Under the pieces are notes generated by a model that saw only the letters and a list, made by a program, of their open reading frames with translations, searched no databases and was not told where the DNA came from. The position numbers were made by a program, and so were the translations under genes. 64,000 bases of DNA from positions 2,170,001 to 2,234,000 of the forward strand of contig NEEC01000015.1 of assembly GCA_002189035.1 (NCBI GenBank), in the 5' to 3' direction. Positions within the stretch are counted from its first letter, which is position 1; each line of letters begins with the position of its first letter. The stretch is from Utricularia gibba. Taxonomy: Eukaryota > Streptophyta > Magnoliopsida > Lamiales > Lentibulariaceae. Positions 33,931-45,732 of the stretch are shown piece by piece.

Positions 33931-35016
33931 CTACTGTGAGTTGCTTGGAGGGTTGTCTTTGGGATGCTTGGAGCCGTAATGATCAACAAGCTGATTTTGA
34001 TTTGCTAACTGGACCTGAAAACCATAAGAAAAGAGTAACTTAGCACGAGTACAGAGTTGCCACAAGTGTGATGTGCTCGGAAGAGTTGAGAAGAAGAGCC
34101 ACAGGGACAAGCTACAAGCAACCAACGCCATCTACGATGCATAGATGTGTTATGTGACCAAGTAAAGTTCATGATTTAGAGAAACGGAGTGCTATACCAA
34201 GATGGGATTCAGAAAATATAAATCTAGAGCTACTACGTACGTCCCAAGATTTGAATGCGATGGAAAAAAAGCTATAAGAACCACTCAAAAACCAGGCCGA
34301 AGAAGTCCAAATGCATTTTGAGACTTTGCACGGGCGATTCATGAACACAGGGCAACAAATAAGCAGGAATGAACAATGAAAATATGCATATTATCCATCA
34401 GTTCTCACAGGACATGAGTGAAGCTGGAATGAAATTGTTGTGAGTAATAGCCTTAGCTTGTACTTCAGGTGATTTTCACCACAAAGTAAGCAGAAAAAAA
34501 TGGACCATAATGAGGGAGGATCTGGTTCAACTAAAGACGAAAAACTGGCACGAGCTTATCAATGAAAACCAAGAAAACGACGAACGCATAAAAAATAAAA
34601 CACCCAAGTGGAATCACAGGAAACCCACTAAGCCAAAGACGCCAAGAAACAAAAAACAGAGAAGTGGAGTAATAGCCTTAGCTTGTACTTCATGTGATTT
34701 TCACCACAAAGTAAGCGGAACAAAATGGACCATAATGAGAGAGGAACTGCTTCAACTAAAGACGAAAAACTAGGACAAGATTATCAATGAAAACCAAGAA
34801 AACGACGAACGCGTCAATAATAAAACACCCAAATGGAATCACAGGAAACCCATCAAGCCAAAGACGCCAAGAAACGAAAAACAGTGAAATTACTTTACAA
34901 ATGGGGCAAACAACTTTCAACCCAACAGCGCGAGCCTCCAGCTGCGACCCTTTGGACTTCTGATTCTTCTCCGCATTCTTTCTCTGCGCCTCGATCTTCT
35001 GCTTCCCTCTCGTCAT
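33931..35016 (-). CDS. Small C2H2 zinc-finger protein, ZNF706-like
   Basis: Two exons, 34894-35016 and 33931-34014, joined across an 879-base intron, give 68 residues. Residues 1-30 are a basic 4F5-like stretch (MTRGKQKIEAQRKNAEKNQK, SKGSQLEARA). The finger spans CPIC (Cys37, Cys40) to HYGSKH (His53, His58), with VQLANQNQLVD between. The C-terminus is PKDNPPSNSQ. Human ZNF706 has the same layout, and plants have conserved homologues of nearly the same length. Function in plants is not established; ZNF706/SERF-type proteins are small nucleic-acid or protein-binding factors. The splice site falls inside the finger, directly after the CPICK segment. The intron contains a 225-base tandem duplication. 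Confidence 0.88.
34442..34884. repeat. 225-bp tandem duplication inside an intron
   Basis: Two adjacent copies (34442-34666 and 34667-34884+) align with a constant offset of 225 bases and differ at scattered positions, for example caggtgat against catgtgat, and gcataaaa against gcgtcaat. The second copy stops 9 bases before the exon-1 donor of the small zinc-finger gene. Both copies include the word taatagccttagcttgtac. Confidence 0.9.
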
Positions 35017-36797
35017 CCTCCCAAAACTCACTCCCCTCCTGCAACCCCTTTCCTCGCTTTTTCTCTCGATTTATCGGCGTTGTCCGCCCGACCCGCCAAC
35101 CCGGGTCCGGGTTTGTCCCGCCCCGGTTCCACGTCTCGGGGGGACATTGATATGTCCCTGTGGGGCAGCCCGTAGATGATCACCACCATGATGAAGCACA
35201 TGGATTAGGGCTACCGTGGCATGCATTATTTGGATGATTCATTTAATTACGTTATATAGGAATTTTAGGGACACCGTGACCGATTTGTCCCGATTGCGAC
35301 CATTCGAGTCCACTTGTCCTTTTCTGTCCAGTTGAATCATGTTATTAAGGGAACTCCATCCATCACCTAGGGAATAAAAATAGAAACACAAGAGCCATTT
35401 TCCCCTGCTTCGCGTCCATAATTAGACTCGTGGACTCAAAAAATTTAATTCACGATGATTGGGGCGGCAGTCACGGTAAATACGGTGCCCTAATGTAATA
35501 AATACGCATTAAAAGTGATTTTGTAAAATTAATTAATATGAGTTAACTGAGTATCTGAAGTAGAGGTTACAATGGATCCCGTCGGGGCAGGGGAGGGAGG
35601 GTAGGGTGCACGCGCCATCGTGTTCTGAGATGAGGATCCAGTTTGTAGGGTAGGAATTGAGGACGGCACCGGCACGGGACGGAACGGGGCGTCGGTCGCA
35701 CGAGCGGGGCTGGCGTGTTCGCACGTGCCGGGGCTTACAGGGTGTATTTATCTGCTACTTGCAGCGAAATGATTCTCTCTGATTGATTTATCTTGCGGAT
35801 TAATCCTGCTAAGCCTTCGCCCTACTCCGTCGCTCTCCCGTTTCTACTGCGCACGCATACAAACACCGTGTGTGCGTATGCATGATGCTGGAGAGAGAAA
35901 CGCGCCGAGGGGACCTCAAATTTTTGTTGCCATTACGCTGTTTTACAGCTCAACTCTCAATTTCATTGTCTATCTGTCTTATCGCTCTTTCTTGAGCTCA
36001 AATTTGTTCGGATCAAATCTGCGAACCTTGGGTACGTTTTTGTGTTTCTCAATTTTTTTTTCCTGGGAATCGGAAATGGTCACAATCGCAACATTCTGGG
36101 TTTGGAGTTAATTATTTGAAATACATTTGCTACTCTTGTGCGGGATTTTGCTTGGGCTTAGGCAGTTTGTGAGCTATTTTACTGTTCTTAGTTTATGGGG
36201 TGTCAAAGAACTATTTTCTTTTTTATCGATGGTATTGGAAATGAGTATGAAATTCGATCAAATTTCTGATGTTGCTGAGCAGGATGATGTTGAGAGGCCC
36301 CTGTTATATTGGGCTTTTCGGAAATAGAAAAAAAAAAAAAAACGTTTTGCTAGTTTTTACTTGCATCTGAGAATATTTGTCTGATTTTTACTTGTTGTCT
36401 TGATATGGAATCGTCGTCTTATTGCTTGTAATCTCCTCAGGAATTGTTTTTTTTTTTTCATGTGCTTGCAGATTCTGCTTCTATTGTCATGCTAGTCTTG
36501 TTATATATTTGTGATTTCCTCTAATTTTTCTAGTGCAGAATCTGGCTGTGGCCTTTTTTTTTGTGTACGTGTGACTCTGTCGTAAATTTGTTTCCATTTA
36601 GCATAGTAGGAAACAGCGTGTGGGTGATTTCTGCTAGTTGTTATGTAATTAACCTAACTGCTGTGAATGTTACAGGAGATATATTTTTTTAGTGCTCGGC
36701 ATAGCATAATTGCTCTGGTTGCCATGTTCTGAATGACTTGGCAGATTTGCGGATCTGATGATTTCTGTGCATCGTATTATGCTTGATGTAAGCTACA
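35017..36797. promoter_or_regulatory. Divergent region: zinc-finger promoter and FEI promoter with leader intron
   Basis: Between head-to-head genes. It contains a G-rich quadruplex-type motif (35584-35606), pyrimidine-rich leader-like sequence near 35810-35850, and then the FEI leader. A GTACGT donor at about 36030 and an acceptor at about 36744 (cttggcag) suggest a 5' leader intron of about 715 bases, which would remove most upstream ATGs. No separate gene. Confidence 0.45.
35584..35606 (+). other. Potential G-quadruplex motif
   Basis: Five G-runs of 3-4 bases separated by loops of 1-2 bases (ca, a, a, ta). This meets the usual sequence rule for a stable quadruplex. Formation is not shown. 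Confidence 0.5.
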
Positions 36798-39700
36798 ATG
36801 AACAGCTTCAACACAAACTTTCAGCTGTGGTTTCTATTTCCTTTGGTCATCCTACTGCTCCATGGTCTAGATAAAGGAACTGAAGCTCTCAGTCCTGATG
36901 GTACGCTCGCTGAACTCAAGCTGACGCTCAGTGTGTAGCCTGGTTTCACATATATCTGACATGGTTCGAAGTTTATGTTAAAATGGTTATTTTTCAGGAC
37001 AAGCTCTTGTCAACTTTAGGACAACAATGGTTAGCTCTGATGGCGTTCTTCTTCAGTGGAGGCCTGAGGATGAGCATCCTTGTGGATGGAAAGGAGTGAA
37101 ATGTGATTCTAAGACAAAAAGAGTCACTGCCTTGTAAGTTTCTCTATGCATTAAGACGGTTGAAATATCGATATGATCATTTTTTTTATATGTTATATTT
37201 TGAAATAATCAAAAACAAAAATTTAATGTAACTTGGTTTTAAGCAATAAGTGTGAATCCGCTTGCCTTCTTCACTCCTGAGATTGATTATGTTCATGGAC
37301 TATGCAGGAGTCTTTCTAACCATAAATTGAGTGGACCTATATCATCAGATCTTGGGAAGCTTGAAAAACTGCAGTTTTTGTATGCACCCGTTTCTTTTTC
37401 TCTGACAAAATGTTTTTTGTTTCCCCATTCTAATGCTCCTTTGGACCTTTTCCTGTAGAGCTCTTCATGAAAATAATTTGTATGGGGCGATTCCCGCTGC
37501 ACTCAGCAATTGTTCAGAGCTGCAAACATTGTAAGATTTCTTTTAAGGTGCTATGCTGAGTTTGATCTCACTTTTATTGGTACGTCTCAAGTATTATGGA
37601 ACCTGAATTTGTCTCTGTACTTCAATTGGACCCTCGATTTAACACTCTCTCCAATCATTTTAGGTTCTATGCTGAGTTCTTTTCCTTTCCTTTTCTGAGC
37701 CATTTTCTTTAGTATATCAATATGTTAATTGAATGGGTGAAGGTGACAATGAAATTTACTTGCGTTGTCCTGGTGTTCTCCATTTGTAGGGCGCTTTCTT
37801 CTCCTACAATAACAGCTCTTCCATTATATGCAGATTGTTGCAGGGAAACTATTTAAGTGGAGTGATTCCGAGTGAGTTAGGAAATCTTTTTCAGCTTGAA
37901 AAACTGTAAGATAAATCAGTGACACTAAATCCTCAGACTGATTTAATTTCTCCATTTTTTTTAAAAAAAACAAGGATAATTTTTGAAACTTGGTTTTTAC
38001 TCTTGTATCTAGCATACAGCTGTATAATGAACTCCACATCTGCTACTTTTTCTCAGCGACCTTTCAAGCAACTCTCTCAGTGGGAACATTCCTGCTTCGC
38101 TTGGGAATTTGAAAAAGCTCTCTAAGTTGTGAGTGGCATATGCTTTCCTTTTAAAATAGTTGTTTTCTTTCCTTTCTCTTTCTTTATTCTGATTCAGAAT
38201 CTCTTTCTAATGTTTGAAGTAACGTATCAACAAACTTCTTGGTGGGACCTATACCTTCTGATGGCGTCCTTGCTGGATTCAAAACTGACTCGTAAGTGAT
38301 AAAAATATTTTATTTATATACTGTCTTTATGCTCTGTGCTGTGCTATTGAGCCCTATGATGTTGTACCCTGAACAGTTTTGTTGGAAACCGAGAATTATG
38401 CGGCAGCCAACTCAAAACATGCAAGACTAATGGCACTGGAACCTCAGCATTTTCTGCACCCACTGATTCAGGTTATTAGTTTGCATATGAAAATGCGATT
38501 TTCCTAAGCCATATTTTATTATAATTGGAATGTGTTCTGACTTTCTTCTTATCCACCATATTTAAGGCCAGTTCCAAGGCAAGGAGAAAAATTCAACAAA
38601 GCTTCTTATTAGTGCAGTGGCCACAATCGGTGCATTGCTTTTGGTAGCACTGATGTGCTTTTGGGGGTGTTACCTTTATAAGAGGCTCGGTAAAAATGAT
38701 GTTAAAGGACTCGTGGTGGATATCAGTGGAGGTATTGTTGAAGTGCTTATGTTGATCTTGCGATCTTTCCCTCTGCTGTGCTGTAGAATAATGGTTGGTT
38801 ACTAATATTACTGCATGGCATGCTGAATAACGTTCTAATTTTGTTCAGGAGCCTCCATCGTGATGTTCCATGGAGACCTGCCCTACTCTTCGAGGGATAT
38901 CCTTAAGAAATTGGAACACTTGACCGAGGAACATGTTATTGGTGTCGGAGGGTTTGGAACAGTGTACAAGCTTGCCATGGATGATGGTAACATATTTGCC
39001 TTGAAAAAGATTATGAAGGTGAATGAAGGTTTCGACCACTTTTTTGAAAGAGAACTCGAAATTCTTGGTAGCATCAAGCATAAATACCTCGTGAACCTTA
39101 GGGGGTATTGCAATTCTCCGACATCCAAATTACTGATATATGATTTCTTGCCTGGTGGAAGTCTGGACGAAGCTCTTCATGGTTAGTAATTCTTTTCATC
39201 TCTCCAAAATCGAGTCTCTCTTGTAGCAAAAAGTGGCGTTTGATGGTCTTTTATTTTCCCCCCTTGCAGAAAGAGGTGACCACTTAGACTGGGAGACTCG
39301 TTTACATGTAATCATGGGAGCCGCAAAGGGGCTTGCATATTTGCACCATGATTGCTCTCCTCGAATCGTTCATCGAGACATCAAGTCAAGTAATATTTTG
39401 CTTGATGCAAATTTCGATGCTCGAGTATCAGATTTTGGGTTAGCTAAACTACTGGAAGATGAGGAATCCCACATAACTACTATAGTTGCTGGCACATTTG
39501 GGTATCTAGCTCCAGGTAGGGGATTGTAAGTGAGTTGGTATCTACCGTCAGCTACCTATTTATCAATCCCAAATGGTCACTTTAGACTAAAAAAGTTGGA
39601 ATTTTTCAGAGTACATGCAAAGCGGGAGAGCTACAGAGAAGACTGATGTTTACAGTTTTGGCGTTTTGGTTCTTGAGATCGTGAGCAGAAAACGGCCAAT

Positions 39701-40042
39701 CGATGCATCATTCATCGAGAAGGGACTGAATATTGTTGGATGGGTATGTATGTATATACACATGTATATCCCTTTTGCGTCTCCCTCATTTTGGTCATTC
39801 AACTTGTGCTTCTCATCTTGCAGCTGAATACTCTGGCTTCTGAAAACAGACAACGAGAAATAGTTGACCCACACTGCGAAGGAGTTGAGACAGAAAGCCT
39901 CGACGCCCTGCTGTCGATAGCCATCCAATGTGTTTCTTCTGCTCCACAGGATCGTCCCACGATGCACAGAGTCATCCAGATTCTTGAATCCGAAGTCATG
40001 ACTCCTTGCCCCAGTGACTTCTATGATTCGAATTCGGAGTGA
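36798..40042 (+). CDS. FEI: FEI-type leucine-rich repeat receptor kinase
   Basis: At least ten exons. The signal peptide ([20 protein letters not shown]) leads to an LRR N-cap with [18 protein letters not shown], then about five LRRs ([78 protein letters not shown]). A transmembrane helix ([18 protein letters not shown]) follows near 38610. The kinase has [10 protein letters not shown], the ATP Lys in [20 protein letters not shown] and the APEY segment (formed by splicing at 39515/39611). It ends [17 protein letters not shown] at 40042. FEI1/FEI2 are plasma-membrane kinases that regulate cell-wall synthesis and cellulose-dependent root growth. Catalytic residues are all present; no frame break is visible. 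Confidence 0.92.
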
Positions 40043-41352
40043 TGGCTTCGCCCTTCATCCTTTCTCGCTCTAATGTGACTCAAGAGTGCAGCAAGCAATC
40101 AGAGATGGTCCTCCGTTTCTTTCACCATGTCTTCTCTTCTCTGGAACTATTTTGTTCATTCATTCTGCAAGGAAAAGGTACAGTGATCAATCTGATTTGT
40201 GAACCCTGGGGTGATGAGGTCCAGTCCTCGGCTGCCGATGGTTTGATTCCTGGTGCTTCTTCCCTTTGTTCCTACGTATGCTTCTGTTTTGGAAACTGAC
40301 TGTTGTTAAGCTGTTGGCATCCCCCCTCTTCCTGCTCGTTCGCTCTTCCTTCATTGGATAAGGTGTCTTTTTGGGTAGCCTGTAATTGAATTGTTCATGG
40401 GATGGACGTGTAAACTTCTTTACATGAAGATTCAGTGTTCATGTATTCATCTGTCAGATTATTGCATAGAAAAGGAAAGCATTATCATATATCGAACTTC
40501 ACTATTTGATTCTAGTCCTAGTGTAATGAGCCCGAAGTCATGAACAGCTCAAGAACACGCCGATTCTCGTTCTCCATGGGGTGGAAGCTCCAACACCATG
40601 GCATTGCACAGATGATGAACCAGGAAAACGAATAGGCAACAGTTGCCTGAAGTAGCAAACAAAAGTTCTCCGGTTACGCAAGTATGGCGTTATATAGACC
40701 TTGAAAATAGCGACTTCAAAGGAAGCTGCAAGCGACGCAAATGCACCAAAAAACCAGAATGTTCGTAAGACACAAGATCCAATGATTTCGTGAAAGCACT
40801 CTTTCTCAGATCCAGCAACAAGTACTTACAATACCGGAAAGAACGGAAAGAAAAGGTAGATGGAATAGGTGATACCAGAGATCTCCTCATCAGAGTTGAA
40901 ATTGATTGATTCACTGCGGACTCGGATTCAGTTGATGCAAGGCGGGAAAGAGATAGGAATTCCGATTCCGATCGACCGGAACAACGAGCCGTTCCCGACC
41001 TGCACCAAGCGAATTAGAGGCCGCCGCAACGAAACTCCGGTTCAGGTTTCGGTGGCGCAGTTGGAAACCACGACCACACCCCAGGGTCAAAAGAACTGTG
41101 CTAGATATTTAACAGTTCTATTTATAATAAAATAAAACAGAGGATTAAATACCACATACCCAAAACTGGCATGTAATAGCCCAAGCTAGGGAATGGTCTT
41201 CAGACCCAGTAATAGTAGGATGCGGCCCGGCCCAAAATACTAAACATCGACTTTTTTCTTATTGTTGAATAATAATTTAATCGAAATATACACATCTGGA
41301 GCCTGGAGGTACTCAAAAACGGAAAGCTTGGATGAAATTTTCATGGCGGATC
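40043..41352. other. FEI 3' flank and unresolved minus-strand coding-like segments
   Basis: The first 400 bases are FEI 3' untranslated sequence. Between 40560 and 40900 the minus strand shows coding-like pieces, TFWFFGAFASLAASFEVAI and AYSFSWFIICAMPWCW, separated by a possible 53-base GT-AG intron. I could not find a proper start or a family. 40900-41130 could be its 5' leader. This may be a small membrane-protein gene or chance. Confidence 0.25.
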
Positions 41353-41946
41353 TCAGCGAGCCCTGGTGGTGCAATGAGGATGAACAGCGGTGCGATTGAT
41401 GGGCAGACGAAGTTCACAATCCAGACTCAGCCTCAATGTTATAGGCGCAATGAAACCGGCGGACCACCGGGCCCTCGTCGTCCCCGTCACCTCCACAACG
41501 GCTATCCCCTGCCTGAGTTCACCGGTAAGCATTTCCGACTCTCTTGGATCCAGAGGAATGGGTGAAGATTGAGCCACGTAATGCAGCTGCAACGAACGAT
41601 TGGCGGGGATTTCGAAAGGCATGGCAGCTAACCGTGCGATTGTCCTGCCGTAGAAAATGAGGTTAAAGCTTGTGCTGTAGAAGTTCACATTCGCCTTTTG
41701 GTTGTCGTTCTTGGCTAGGAGAATGATGGAGACTTGGAGGGTAAGCAATCCGGACTGGTCGAATAAGATGGAGTCGAGTTGGGATTGGGTGATGCTCATT
41801 TGCGGGACTCTAGGTTTTATTGCTAGGTAAAGGACGAAGACGGCGACGCCGGCGATTATCACGGCAGCGGTAATGACAGCGCAAATGACGGCTAGGCACC
41901 AGATGAGGGGGTGGGTGCGGCGGGGACCGAGAACGGGTTTCGGCAT
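41353..41946 (-). CDS. NHL: NDR1/HIN1-like (NHL) LEA-2 protein
   Basis: A single-exon protein of 197 residues. A short Pro/Arg tail (MPKPVLGPRRTHPL) precedes one transmembrane helix at about 15-41 (AVITAAVIIAGVAVFVLY). The LEA-2 domain covers about 50-175: QLDSILFDQSGLLTLQVSI, AKNDNQKANVNFYSTSFN and FYGRTIARL are typical of NHL proteins, with the extracellular side showing VEVTGTTRARWS and a Cys-containing end. NHLs sit in the plasma membrane; NDR1 and NHL3 link to immunity, others to stress. I chose the ATG at 41944-41946 since the residues upstream are not conserved. It lies downstream of the GYPP-repeat gene on the same strand. Confidence 0.85.
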   Translation of the reverse strand: MPKPVLGPRRTHPLIWCLAVICAVITAAVIIAGVAVFVLYLAIKPRVPQMSITQSQLDSILFDQSGLLTLQVSIILLAKNDNQKANVNFYSTSFNLIFYGRTIARLAAMPFEIPANRSLQLHYVAQSSPIPLDPRESEMLTGELRQGIAVVEVTGTTRARWSAGFIAPITLRLSLDCELRLPINRTAVHPHCTTRAR

Positions 41947-42319
41947 TGGATGATTGAGGAGTAGAAGAACATCAGGGAGGAAGAAAAGGAGATGGGTTTT
42001 GAGGTAATCGGAGGACAAGGTTTTCGCATCTTATCTTCCTTCCCTTGGCAGAAAGCCTTCTTTATGATTCCCAGACATAGAAGAAAGCTTGGGCATCACA
42101 TCTGCAACTAAACTCCGGTTTCCCGTTTCAGCTTTCAGGCAACTTAAAATAGGGATCTTGGCATGGGGATGTTCCGTTCTGGTGGTTTTTGTATGCTGAA
42201 CAAGATGGTACGGAAAAAACCAGCAACGGTGAATCTCTACATGCCTGAATGAGAAGTCTGATGATATCATAGATAGCTGCTGCAGTTCATCCTTGAAAGC
42301 AAGAATGGAACTGAGTTAT

Positions 42320-42994
42320 TCATGAGTTAACGACGGATTGAGCATACAACAGGGAGAGATTCATCTGCAGATCATCACTTCCACTTCTTGAATTTTCCCC
42401 AAACATTCCATGCTTGCCACCCTTGTGCTTTCCGAATTTACCATGCTTGAACTTGCCGTGCTTCCCATGCCCGTAGTGGCCGCCCATGCCGTAGCTGTGG
42501 CCGTAGTGAGACGCAGCTCCGTGTGCCATGTGCTGCGCACCCATTGCAGCAGCTGCTGCGGCAGCACCTCCGGCTATAACAGCGCCCAAGGACCCCCCTG
42601 AAATCGAACATATCCGAGCATATATACATGGATTTAGGCTTGCAATTTACAATCAAGACCAGGCTACTCAGGAGACTAGTCAAACAAGCACACATTCTCA
42701 GCAGTTTCTGCACGGGAAAAGAACCTGCGTGATGTCCAGCATGGCCTCCGGGATACGCAGATGGTGGATACCCGGACGGAGGATATCCCGAAGGAGGATA
42801 GCCGGACGGAGGATACCCCGACGGAGGATAGCCGGAGGGGGGTAACCCTGTGGAGGGTATCCAGAGGGTGGATAGCCCTGAGGAGGGTAACCTCCAGGGT
42901 ATCCTTGTGGAGGATAACCACCCTGGAGATGGGAGAATAGCCCTTTGTCAGACTCGTCTTCTTTGTTATGCTTCTTATCCTTACCTCCTCCCAT
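42320..42994 (-). CDS. Glycine/proline-rich GYPP-repeat protein (two frame breaks)
   Basis: Exon 1 encodes MGGGKDKKHNKEDESDKGLF, then tandem GYPPQ/GYPPS pentapeptides. Exon 2 encodes GSLGAVIAGGAAAAAAAMGA, a hydrophobic alanine patch, then His/Gly/Lys repeats (GHGKHGKFKHGKFGKHKGG). This is the plant GPA3 / At5g17650-type family (XYPPX and Ala-rich core), of unknown function. As given the frame breaks twice. The C run complementary to 42837-42842 needs a seventh base to continue the GYPPS repeats into AYPGGHAGHHAG. The run at 42397-42400 needs one more base to give the family-typical KFKKWK end at about 42377. The open frame otherwise runs on to 42320. Confidence 0.85.
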
Positions 42995-43683
42995 TTTCGG
43001 TTTTACCTGAAGAAGTTACCCAGAAAATGATCATTCCATTAAAAACGAAAAACAAAAGCGGCATCTGGTCTCCTCTCATCGCGTAGTAGATACAAAAACA
43101 GCACCATTGAACAACCTAAATTTCTATGTCCAATCAAAATTGATGCTCACTCATCCACAGCCGTACGAAAAGAAGGAAACTTTGGGATCAAACCCACGAA
43201 CCCAGAACAACCATCCAAGGAAATACACACGATAACCCCATGAAACCGATCAAAGTACCTTGAAACGATTCAAGCGCCAGGCTTCGGGCTTAGAGTCGGC
43301 TGGAGACGACGATCGAATTTATGGGAACTTCCGGAGCTGGGTGGCGGCTCTTTTGATTCTACGCGTTCCTTGGACGCGAAGTTGACGCGTTTCCACGACT
43401 TTTATTCCGCAAATTATTGTCTGATCTTATCTCCTCCTCATGGGGTTTACGAGGAGTAGTTGATGTCAGAGTTTGCCTTGAAGGAGGAGTGCCTCTGCGA
43501 GCTCCCTCAGTCTTGATTCTTTAAGGGCTTATTCGACTTCATTGTAACAACGAAACATCTTCCCCAACCCCCATTTTACTTCTCGTCAATTGCTACTGTA
43601 AACATGAAAATCATCTCCCCAGAGTACATAAGATTACGAGTTTCAAAGATGGCATTGCAGTGGTTCACAGGGGCCACTGATTC
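42995..43683. other. GYPP gene promoter/leader and SKIP31 3' flank
   Basis: No coding frame with family features. A leader intron of the GYPP-repeat gene may lie at 43010-43260. The right part is SKIP31 3' untranslated DNA. Confidence 0.4.
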
Positions 43684-45732
43684 TCAACAAAACCTTAGAG
43701 CGGCTTCCAGTTCCTTCTCGTCGTCGCAGTTGTAACCAAGGAGGTAAGCCCGGGCTGAAGAAAGAAGCCAATGTAGTGGTAACTAATGCGGGCAGAAAAT
43801 GGGGAAATGATGAAGAGATTGGATCCTACCGAAACGGCCAGACCCCATGAACGGCTCTGCTTCGTCACAAGCTCCACCTTGTTGCTGCTCCTGCTCCTCC
43901 TGCGTTTCATTCATCGAAGTGAATGATGGGGAGGGGAAGCAAAAGCGAATCAGTGTACTGGGGAATATATTTCCATCCTGCGTGGGAAAGAGGGTGTGTG
44001 GGAGTCGGAATAGGCATTACCGCATCAGCTTCCATTTCGGCAGGAGAGAGTAATCTATCGAAACAGCGGCCGGATATTGTGCACACCAAGAGTTCACTTC
44101 TGGGATTTACGATGATTTCTCTGCATGCATCGTCGCAGACTGCATAAACAAAAGGACAAGTCAGGTGAAATGCTACCATATCATTCGTTTGACAGAAAAA
44201 CAAAGCGCAAGGCCCCACCATGAACATTTCCAGTCTTCTCGCATATGAAGACATCCCCAATTTCGTAGTAGGTGCAGCTTTCGCCAGAACAGGCATGATT
44301 GGCCACCCATGCGTCAGTGAGGCCTCGACTACTCTTCCACATTGAAACTTGGTCAGCGAGTGTTTTGTCAAGAATCATACGGTCATCATTCACCTTAATG
44401 CAATATTAACAGACAGTTATGGATGGCCTGCCTGTCTCCGTTAAAGAACCTCAGTACAAAACAACTCAAAATAAATGGAAGAAGCATATATTTGCGATAC
44501 ATGGATTTGATAAAGAAGAATGCAAATTCTGATAAGAACAGACAGCATCATTTCTCATTTCGTTTAGTATCAATTTATGTTTACCTGAGGAGTAGGTGCT
44601 TGGCTTCTCTTTGCCACCTGCATCTGTATGTAATATTCTTTGAAATCAGATGGGCAATTGCGCACAAACTCTGCCATATCTTCTTCATCACGCTGAGTGA
44701 TGAAATTTAGATGTGGGTCAATCTTACATCCAAACAGAGGAAACATGATCTATGATCGGCACGTTACCTGGATGTAAAGCTTCTTCCACGCACATTCCCG
44801 AGGCTTTTTAGGAGGCAATAGACCCCATCGCATGCCATATCTAGGAGAATGTTAGGTATAAATATTTAAGTTGAAACAGCACAAAGTGGAAAAGAAGACA
44901 AAAGAGGAAGAGGAACTAACAGCCGACGCCACAAGGATTCGTCCGAGGCGGCCAAGTTTAGGAATCGGCAAACCAAAGAACAAGAGACAAGATCCTGTAA
45001 CAGCAGACTTATAAAAAATCACAAATACCAACTATAACAAACAAAAATTTCTGCAGACACAGAAGATACCTCTGAAGATAAAAATTTTAGGATGTGAAAC
45101 ACCAATTCTGGAGGTATGTCGCAGAAAACCCCAGTCTCAATCCTTCTAAGCGATAGAGCACTATCAGTAACAAGCACCCCTTTACCGTTATTTTTGGGAA
45201 TGGCAAAACTACTTCTTTTGGGGGGAGAAGAAGCACTATCAACGTCAGCTACTAAATCAACAGAAGATAATGATGACGACTCCGATCTTACAGCATTAAG
45301 CAACCCTTCATCACTAATTTCACCATTATCAACTCTGATTTTCTTTGCCTCCTGGCGTTCCTTCTCTTCCTCTTCACTTAAATCAGTAACTTCAATGTGC
45401 AGCCTCTTCCTGTTCTCTTCACTCTGGTTCTCTTCTTCCTCTGTTTCCCAGTTCTCCTGCTACAAGAAGACGCATGCACGCTATAAAATTAGTAGATGAA
45501 TGATTTTTCTGCCCAACTGGAGGGTGGGTAGATTTCAAAAACACCCCAAATCAGACGCACATAGCCAAAATAGACAATCCATGAGAAAAATAACCATCCA
45601 AGAAATCTGGAACCTTCACAAAAACATCAGAGACAGAATTAAGATATGCCTGCACACCTGATCGGAGATCTCAGAAAGGATTTCAGACTCGAGGAAATGA
45701 GCAAGTTTCTCATCTTCATCATCAGACGCCAT
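43684..45732 (-). CDS. SKIP31: F-box protein SKIP31
   Basis: About seven exons. The first (45732 down to about 45660) reads [20 protein letters not shown]. The second has an acidic coiled region ([35 protein letters not shown]) and then the F-box: [36 protein letters not shown]. Later exons give [40 protein letters not shown], a Cys-rich part with [20 protein letters not shown] and VCDDACREI, and the end [20 protein letters not shown]. The protein is the SCF-type SKIP31, whose F-box binds ASK1-type adaptors; reported targets relate to nitrogen and JA signalling. Reading frame intact. The stop is at 43684-43686. Confidence 0.92.

Noticed and set aside
34510..34773. 87-codon frame in the zinc-finger intron as a gene
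   Set aside because: It is produced by the 225-base tandem duplication reading through Lys/Asn-rich sequence; it lies inside an intron on the opposite strand.
35872..36327. Upstream ORFs of FEI as regulatory uORFs
   Set aside because: Most fall inside a probable leader intron (about 36030-36744), so they would not be in the mature mRNA.
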